From Heloderma charlesbogerti (Eukaryota; Chordata; Lepidosauria; Squamata; Helodermatidae), in contig JANEZZ010002244.1 in NCBI GenBank assembly GCA_026122225.1, positions 1,916,501 through 1,980,500 on the forward strand: DNA of 64,000 nucleotides, written 5' to 3'. A model generated the notes under the pieces. It saw only the letters and a list, made by a program, of their open reading frames with translations, searched no databases and had not been told where the DNA came from. The position numbers and the translations under genes were made by a program. This document shows, piece after piece, positions 63,968 to 64,000 of the stretch. Position 1 is the first letter of the stretch; each line of letters opens with the position of its first letter.

Positions 63968-64000
63968 AAATGCAAGTGCCAGTTCCAAATATTCTGTCAT

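Overview
This window looks like intergenic or intronic DNA of a squamate reptile, most likely a lizard. I found no convincing host exon. The inference rests on the repeat mix: a BovB (RTE) LINE with a long open frame, L2 and CR1 LINEs, a Penelope element, a Ngaro/DIRS-type tyrosine-recombinase retroelement, a Tc1 transposon, squamate-type tRNA-derived SINEs and many small foldback DNA transposons. Nearly every long reading frame is a transposon gene, a fragment of one, or an open stretch in GC-rich hairpin DNA.

Layout. 1-4413: an L2 LINE whose single ORF is almost intact once two hAT-like elements are removed. 4414-9404: old unique DNA, a worn CR1 piece and microsatellites. 9405-19392: a Penelope element (minus strand) split by a Tc1 transposon (10887-16400), which is itself split by three hAT-like elements, one of which holds a further hAT-like element; a fifth sits in the Penelope 5' region. 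19400-24070: a Ngaro-like element on the minus strand with RNase H, tyrosine recombinase and SGNH hydrolase remnants, broken by an internally deleted L2 and hAT-like copies. 24071-28815: more hAT-like elements, an L2 endonuclease fragment and a foldback repeat. 28816-36898: old repeats, a SINE, MITEs and a second Ngaro end. 36899-39585: two BovB copies stacked at one target site. 39586-59250: remnants, CR1, L2 ends, MITEs, hAT-like elements, a BovB-related RTE, a SINE and two more Ngaro-like end fragments. 59253-60189: a third BovB. 60190-64000: an internally deleted L2, low-complexity DNA and a hairpin MITE.

The most unusual component is a set of non-autonomous hAT-like elements (8-bp target duplications, TIR TAGGGRTGG). 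Full-length copies are about 0.95 kb. Their core is a palindrome of about 470 bp assembled from smaller palindromes, flanked by GC-rich, first-exon-like segments that end in consensus 5' splice sites (GTAAGT) pointing OUT of both ends of the element. Two other foldback families in the window show the same design. This is either a mobile bidirectional first-exon cassette or a conserved subterminal transposase-binding motif that resembles a splice donor. Transcript data would decide between them.

All calls come from reading the sequence and conceptual translations. No database search was run, and family names are by recognised motifs.
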